A program made the position numbers and the translations under genes. Under the pieces are notes generated by a model that did not search any database, was not told the origin of the DNA, and was given only the letters and a program-made list of their open reading frames with translations. DNA of 64,000 nucleotides, taken from positions 1 to 64,000 of the forward strand of contig CAKTEE010000002.1 of assembly GCA_934546985.1 (NCBI GenBank). Direction: 5' to 3'. The stretch comes from an uncultured Eubacteriales bacterium (GTDB taxonomy: Bacteria > Bacillota > Clostridia > Oscillospirales > Acutalibacteraceae). The stretch's first letter is position 1, and each line of letters opens with the position of its first letter. This document shows, piece by piece, positions 61,700-64,000 of the stretch.

Positions 61700-62725
61700 C
61701 TACAATATAACCATACAGTCGCCCAAACTGTAAAATCTATATTTTTCTTCTACCGCTATACGGTAGGCATTCATGACGTTTTCCCGACCCGCCAAAGCGC
61801 TGACCAGCATAATTAACGTACTTTCCGGCAAATGAAAATTGGTAATTAACCCATCAATACATTTAAACTCATAACCCGGATAAATAAAAATATTTGTCCA
61901 TCCTTCTGCTTCTTTGATTTCCCCTTCATACGCCGCAACTGATTCAAGAGTACGGCAGCTTGTAGTACCAACTGCAATAACTCGTCCGCCTGCGGCTTTT
62001 GTTTCATTTATCATCTTTGCTGTAAGCGCAGGTAAATGATAATGCTCTGAATGCATATGATGTTCTTCTATATTTTCTGCTTTCACCGGGCGGAATGTTC
62101 CAAGCCCTACATGAAGGGTCAAATAGCCAATTTGAATTCCCATTTGCTGCAACTCGGAAAGCATCTCTTTGGTGAAATGAAGCCCTGCGGTAGGTGCGGC
62201 GGCAGATCCTGGTTCTTTGGCATAAACGGTCTGATACCGTTCTTTATCCTCCAACTTTGCTGTAATATAATGGGGCAGAGGCATTTGACCAACCGATTCA
62301 AGAATATTGAAAAAATTTCCGTCATAAATAAAACGGGCAAGACGGTTGCCGTTTTCCAGAACCTCAATTATTTCTGCTCGAAGAACACCATCACCAAAAG
62401 TAAATCTTGCTCCGGTCCGCGCTTTTTTTCCCGGTCCGGTAATGACTTCCCATATATCCTGTGCTTTTTGGTTCAGCAATAAAAATTCTACAACTGCACC
62501 CGTATCATCTTTCACTCCGTACAAACGTGCAGGCAGGACACGGGTATCGTTCAGAATCAAGCAGTCTCCCGGCTTTAATAGTTCTGATATATCATAAAAA
62601 TGTTTATGTACAATATTGCCGTTATGTTTGTCAAGCACCATCAGTCTTGATGTGTTTCTCGGTTCCACGGGATGCTGAGCAATCAGATTCTCAGGCAAAT
62701 CATACCAAAAATCGCTTTTTTTCAT
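61700..62725 (-). CDS. queA: S-adenosylmethionine:tRNA ribosyltransferase-isomerase
   Basis: 341 residues. FWYDLPENLIAQHP at the start, LPARLYG, GPGKKARTGARF, AAPTAGLHFT, HVGLGTFRPV and GRVIAVGTTSCRTLES are the QueA blocks. It transfers the ribosyl moiety of SAM to preQ1 in tRNA. GGAG lies before ATG 62725. It is the first gene of a likely queA-tgt-yajC unit. Confidence 0.95.
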   Translation of the reverse strand: MKKSDFWYDLPENLIAQHPVEPRNTSRLMVLDKHNGNIVHKHFYDISELLKPGDCLILNDTRVLPARLYGVKDDTGAVVEFLLLNQKAQDIWEVITGPGKKARTGARFTFGDGVLRAEIIEVLENGNRLARFIYDGNFFNILESVGQMPLPHYITAKLEDKERYQTVYAKEPGSAAAPTAGLHFTKEMLSELQQMGIQIGYLTLHVGLGTFRPVKAENIEEHHMHSEHYHLPALTAKMINETKAAGGRVIAVGTTSCRTLESVAAYEGEIKEAEGWTNIFIYPGYEFKCIDGLITNFHLPESTLIMLVSALAGRENVMNAYRIAVEEKYRFYSLGDCMVIL

Positions 62726-63071
62726 AATAAAATTCTCCTGTTTCCTATATCTTTAATAACCAAATTATTTGACTTATTTACGCAACAATGATATTATTAT
62801 GACAATTAAACCTGCGGAAAAATAGATTGCAAATAGGTATTTACTCAAAATAGTTTCAATACATCACGCTTAACACGGAGGATTGCTTTTTTTGGAAAAT
62901 TTGGGAACAAAATTCGTTTTTCCAACATAGTTTATTATTGTACTATGCAAAATAAAAGGAAAAAAGTCTATCCGCGCAACGTTACTATTATATTGCAATA
63001 CCGCTTGGTTTACAACCGCTTTTTAAATTTATATTTTAGCCCTTTCCAGTAAGGGAGATGGAGTTGTAGTG
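62726..63071. other. Divergent intergenic region between queA and asd
   Basis: 346 bases without a gene. An 8-bp hairpin with a GGAA inner loop lies at about 62892-62929. A weak plus-strand promoter candidate is TTTACA (63009-63014), 17 bases, TATTTT (63032-63037). I looked for a lysine riboswitch and preQ1 aptamer and saw neither. Confidence 0.4.
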
Positions 63072-64000
63072 ATGAAAACTTATAAAGTAGGTATTATCGG
63101 ATGCACAGGTATGGTAGGCCAGCGTTTTGCTTCACTGCTGGAAAATCATCCATGGTTTGACGTCGCTGTTTTGGCCGCAAGCCCCCGTTCTGCCGGAAAA
63201 ACATACAAAGAAGCGCTCGGAAACCGTTGGGCAATGAGCACCCCTGTACCGGCAAACATGGAGAACATGATTGTCCGCGATGCAGTTGCAGACATTAAAA
63301 GCATTGCAAATGACGTTGACTTTGTATTCTGTGCTGTTGATATGAAAAAAGATGAGATACGCGCATTGGAAGAAGCTTATGCCAAAGCAGAATGCCCGGT
63401 AGTTTCCAATAACAGCGCGCACAGGTTTACGCCTGACGTACCGATGATTATTCCGGAATTAAATGCACAGCATATTAAAATTATACCGGATCAGAGAGAC
63501 CGTCTTGGAACCAAACGTGGATTTATTGCAGTAAAATCCAACTGCTCCCTGCAAAGCTATGTTCCCGCACTATACCCGCTGCACAAGCAGTTTGGCGTAA
63601 AAAAAGTTTTAGTTTGTACTTATCAGGCAATTTCCGGTGCCGGTAAAACCTTTGAAACATGGCCGGAAATGGTTGACAACGTAATTCCATACATTGGTGG
63701 TGAAGAAGAAAAATCCGAACAGGAACCGCTGAAAATCTGGGGCAGTATTGATAACGGTGCAATTATTCCAGCTAAATCCCCTGCATTTACTGCACAGTGT
63801 ATCCGCGTACCTGTTTCTGACGGACATTCCGCCGCTGTTTTTGTAGATTTTGAGAAAAAGCCGTCAAAAGAAGAGATCCTTGAAATTTGGAATAAATTCA
63901 GCGGCCGTGCACAGGAATTAAACCTGCCAAGCGCACCGAAAAAATTCCTGCATTATTTTACGGAAGATAATATGCCGCAGATTAAACTGCACAGAAACCT
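63072..64000 (+). CDS. asd: Aspartate-semialdehyde dehydrogenase, partial at window end
   Basis: 309 codons are visible and the frame is open at the edge. It starts MKTYKVGIIGCTGMVGQRF with the Rossmann G-x-T-G-x-V-G loop; SNCSLQ holds the catalytic Cys, and GAGKTFETWPEM, IIPAKSPAF and VPVSDGHSAAVFV follow. The SNCSLQ form and overall pattern fit the archaeal/fungal-like type of Asd common in Clostridia. It makes aspartate semialdehyde for lysine, threonine and methionine. GAGATGGAG lies about eight bases before ATG 63072. Confidence 0.94.
   Translation, partial: MKTYKVGIIGCTGMVGQRFASLLENHPWFDVAVLAASPRSAGKTYKEALGNRWAMSTPVPANMENMIVRDAVADIKSIANDVDFVFCAVDMKKDEIRALEEAYAKAECPVVSNNSAHRFTPDVPMIIPELNAQHIKIIPDQRDRLGTKRGFIAVKSNCSLQSYVPALYPLHKQFGVKKVLVCTYQAISGAGKTFETWPEMVDNVIPYIGGEEEKSEQEPLKIWGSIDNGAIIPAKSPAFTAQCIRVPVSDGHSAAVFVDFEKKPSKEEILEIWNKFSGRAQELNLPSAPKKFLHYFTEDNMPQIKLHRN

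Noticed and set aside
62726..63071. Lysine riboswitch in front of asd
   Set aside because: Neither the conserved junction sequences nor the five-helix outline could be found in the 346 bases.

Overview
The window reads as a chromosomal segment of an anaerobic, endospore-forming member of the Clostridia. The evidence is [FeFe] hydrogenases with many ferredoxin clusters, a complete spoIIIAA-AH operon, spoIIM, yqfC/yqfD, a YlbJ-like protein, cwlD, and a SCIFF peptide with its maturase. The low-to-moderate GC content and the SCIFF, TIGR04086, yajC, tgt, queA order fit the Ruminococcaceae/Oscillospiraceae side of the class, but that placement is inference. I saw no rRNA, tRNA, CRISPR array, complete insertion sequence or prophage. 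Most of the window is core genome with a few accessory inserts.

Layout. 1-4.8 kb: an hfs-type operon with a [2Fe-2S] protein, a PAS-containing [FeFe] hydrogenase-like protein, a SpoIIE/PP2C phosphatase and a second [FeFe] hydrogenase. 4.9-8.3 kb: an amidase-like protein, a small Cys protein, a YlbJ-like membrane protein, yqfC-yqfD. 8.4-14.9 kb: phoH-ybeY-dgkA-era-yqzL-recO-mutS2, including a 58-codon yqzL-like gene that overlaps recO. 15-17.9 kb: CDF transporter, MscS channel, GNAT acetyltransferase. 18-22 kb: an MFS transporter (apparently started at AUC) with two small membrane proteins, divergent from a VanG-type D-Ala-D-Ser ligase and a racemase carrying the Asn signature of VanT serine racemases. 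22-30.5 kb: a tyrosine recombinase, a GME-fold protein, a MacA/MacB-like pair without ATPase, radA, cwlD and tyrS under a consensus promoter and T-box. 30.8-45.7 kb: a long minus-strand block recN-argR-nadK-tlyA-dxs-ispA-xseB-xseA-tsaD paralog-nusB-asp23-spoIIIAH..AA (listed from low to high coordinate; transcription runs the other way). 45.9-50.2 kb: GT2-GtrA-YfhO glycosylation operon. 50.5-55.2 kb: a three-gene sugar operon (clan GH-A hydrolase, D-lyxose isomerase family, PfkB kinase). 55.3-57.7 kb: spoIIM-xerD-like-DUF624. 57.8-62.7 kb: SCIFF and maturase, TIGR04086, yajC, tgt, queA. 63.07 kb to the end: asd, cut by the window edge.

How the genes work together. The hydrogenase operon probably couples H2 sensing to H2 evolution through the phosphatase. 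The ligase/racemase pair could make D-Ala-D-Ser peptidoglycan precursors (the chemistry behind VanC/E/G vancomycin resistance), but no VanXY or VanRS is beside it. The spoIIIA genes encode the mother cell-forespore channel; spoIIM, cwlD, yqfC/D and the YlbJ-like gene act in engulfment, coat and cortex stages. dxs and ispA supply isoprenoids; tgt and queA make queuosine. Points most worth a second look: the ligase/racemase pair, the AUC-started MFS gene, the XerD-like protein lacking two catalytic residues, the ABC exporter without ATPase, and the GH-A enzyme with GATase-like folds at both ends.
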